A DNA stretch of 8,448 bases, taken from assembly GCA_027036915.1 (NCBI GenBank), contig JALWCD010000134.1:623-9070 (forward strand), in the 5' to 3' direction. The stretch is from Thermodesulfatator sp. Lineage in GTDB: Bacteria; Desulfobacterota; Thermodesulfobacteria; Thermodesulfobacteriales; Thermodesulfobacteriaceae. The position numbers were made by a program, and so were the translations under genes. Below are positions 7,955-8,448 of the stretch, one piece after another. The notes beneath the pieces were generated by a model. It was given only the letters and a program-made list of their open reading frames with translations, had not been told where the DNA came from and did no database searches. Within the stretch, counting starts at the first letter, position 1; each line of letters starts with the position of its first letter.

Positions 7955-8390
7955 CCCAGCTCTCCCAGAATCCCCGCCAGACGTTTCCGAAAACGGAAAA
8001 ATAAAATTCAGCCTGCGGGACTCCTCTTTGTGGGTAATAATCTCCTTAAGGCCGGGGTCAAGGCCTCGATCTCCCCGTGGGAGCCCGGGAGGCCGTTAAC
8101 CCCGTGCCGCACCACCTACGGAATGCTTCCGGCCGGGCCCTTGATGAGCGGTTTACGAAAATACATGGTCTCCAGGAAGGCGATCCCGAATCCCTCCCCT
8201 GGCTCACCAGTAGAAAACTCTCCTCTCCCGAAAGACCCCCGGCCACCGCCCGCCTTTCACCCGGAAAGTGAACCCGATCGGCCACCCCCAGTTCGAGGCT
8301 CAGACGATAGTGTCCGGTCAACAGTTCTCCTCCCCCCACCGTGCTCCAGACCCGGAAATTTCCGGAAAAAGAGAACCGGTGCGCAAAAGA
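7945..8390 (-). pseudogene. Decayed C-terminal half of a GT4-type glycosyltransferase
   Basis: No intact gene fits between ribH and nusB, but pieces of one glycosyltransferase C-terminal domain appear in the expected order over three frames. Frame 1 (about 8390-8200) gives FRVWSTVGGGEL, then ELGVADRVHFPGERR and SFLLVSQ, resembling the nucleotide-sugar-binding domain. Frame 2 (from 8196) gives EGFGIAFLETMYFRKPLI, which contains the EX7E motif, then GPAGSIP, a TAG stop (8118-8116) where GT4 proteins usually have Glu, and VVRHGVNGL. Frame 3 (from 8050) gives LKEIITHKEESRRL. A last piece in frame 2, RFRKRLAGILGELGWV, ends at TGA (7947-7945), overlapping the nusB start; its membership is less certain. 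The N-terminal acceptor domain is absent. With at least two frameshifts, one nonsense codon and half the protein missing, it cannot make an active enzyme. The family assignment comes from motif recognition, not an alignment. Confidence 0.75.
8034..8061 (-). promoter_or_regulatory. Possible sigma70-like promoter upstream of nusB (weak)
   Basis: TTGACC (8061-8056) and TATTAC (8039-8034) are separated by 16 bp, matching 5/6 and 4/6 of the sigma70 consensus boxes. They lie about 80 bp upstream of the nusB ATG inside the glycosyltransferase relic. It could give nusB its own transcription start, but a match of this quality can occur by chance. Confidence 0.2.
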
Positions 8391-8448
8391 TCAGGGAAGT
8401 TTCTTAAGCAGATCGGCCATCTCCAGGGCCGCCATGGCGGCCCTGGAG
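8391..8448 (-). CDS. ribH: 3' end of 6,7-dimethyl-8-ribityllumazine synthase (partial)
   Basis: The last 18 codons plus stop are visible: a tail reading AAMAALEMADLLKKLP, which matches the characteristic C-terminal helix of RibH (AALxAxEMAxLLKxL). RibH condenses 5-amino-6-ribitylamino-uracil with 3,4-dihydroxy-2-butanone 4-phosphate in riboflavin synthesis. The assignment is strengthened by nusB downstream on the same strand, since ribH-nusB is a common bacterial gene order. TGA is at 8393-8391. The gene continues beyond the window edge. The first codons seen here lie inside a perfect palindrome, so the residues Ser-Arg at the very edge should be treated with caution. Confidence 0.75.
   Translation of the reverse strand, partial: SRAAMAALEMADLLKKLP
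8421..8448. repeat. Perfect 28-bp palindrome at the window edge
   Basis: The 14 bases CTCCAGGGCCGCCA (8421-8434) are followed immediately by their exact reverse complement (8435-8448), with no loop. The symmetry runs right up to the last base, so its true length cannot be seen. It lies within the ribH 3' coding region, where alanine codons (GCC GCC ATG GCG GCC) contribute to part of the symmetry. Confidence 0.9.

Noticed and set aside
7981..8012. A hairpin (CGTTT-TCGG-AAACG on the - strand) next to a T-rich run as an intrinsic terminator before nusB
   Set aside because: On the - strand the T-rich run comes before the hairpin, not after it, and the stem has only five pairs. On the + strand it is followed by A-rich sequence. 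Neither orientation fits a terminator.
8058..8339. A 93-codon open frame on the - strand as a small intact gene
   Set aside because: Its first two thirds match one piece of the glycosyltransferase relic, while its last third reads past the point where the glycosyltransferase-like sequence moves to another frame. It is better seen as a fragment of the pseudogene.
7460..8407. A 315-codon open frame on the + strand opposite nusB and the ribH-nusB gap
   Set aside because: It lies across the end of the methyltransferase gene, all of nusB and the relic, with no motif and no good start context. The protein-like signal in the gap is on the - strand.

Overview
This is a GC-rich, gene-dense bacterial chromosome segment. 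Both arms converge near position 2415: a short + strand arm (1-2414) and a long - strand arm (2416-8448). The proteins are rich in Glu, Lys and Arg, and the gene set is RibH/NusB, a GldF/GldG-type ABC exporter and a GspE/PilB-type ATPase. This fits a Gram-negative, probably thermophilic bacterium such as a member of the Desulfobacterota/Thermodesulfobacteria, but no taxonomic marker in the window proves it.

The + strand arm starts with the last 28 codons of an unidentified gene. One base after its stop comes a 774-aa secretion or pilus assembly ATPase of the GspE/PilB family. It has complete Walker A, Asp, Walker B, His and tetracysteine motifs. Unusually, about 200 residues of TPR-like helical repeats precede its MshEN-like N-terminal domain.

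The - strand arm reads, in transcription order: the 3' end of ribH (lumazine synthase); a 446-bp stretch with no intact gene, which I read as the decayed C-terminal half of a GT4-type glycosyltransferase; nusB; a class I SAM-dependent methyltransferase; an ABC transporter ATPase; an ABC-2 permease fused to a GldG-like periplasmic domain; and a membrane-anchored DUF4340 protein. From nusB onward the genes overlap by 4-17 bp or are 3 bp apart, so they are probably one translationally coupled operon. The ATPase, the permease-GldG fusion and the DUF4340 protein form one envelope-associated export complex of the Gld type. Nothing here shows what it transports.

The most noteworthy items are the glycosyltransferase relic between ribH and nusB (recognisable motifs split over three frames, with a TAG where the conserved Glu is expected) and a perfect 28-bp palindrome that ends exactly at the last base of the window, inside ribH. 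I see no CRISPR array, tRNA, rRNA, insertion sequence, or intrinsic terminator.
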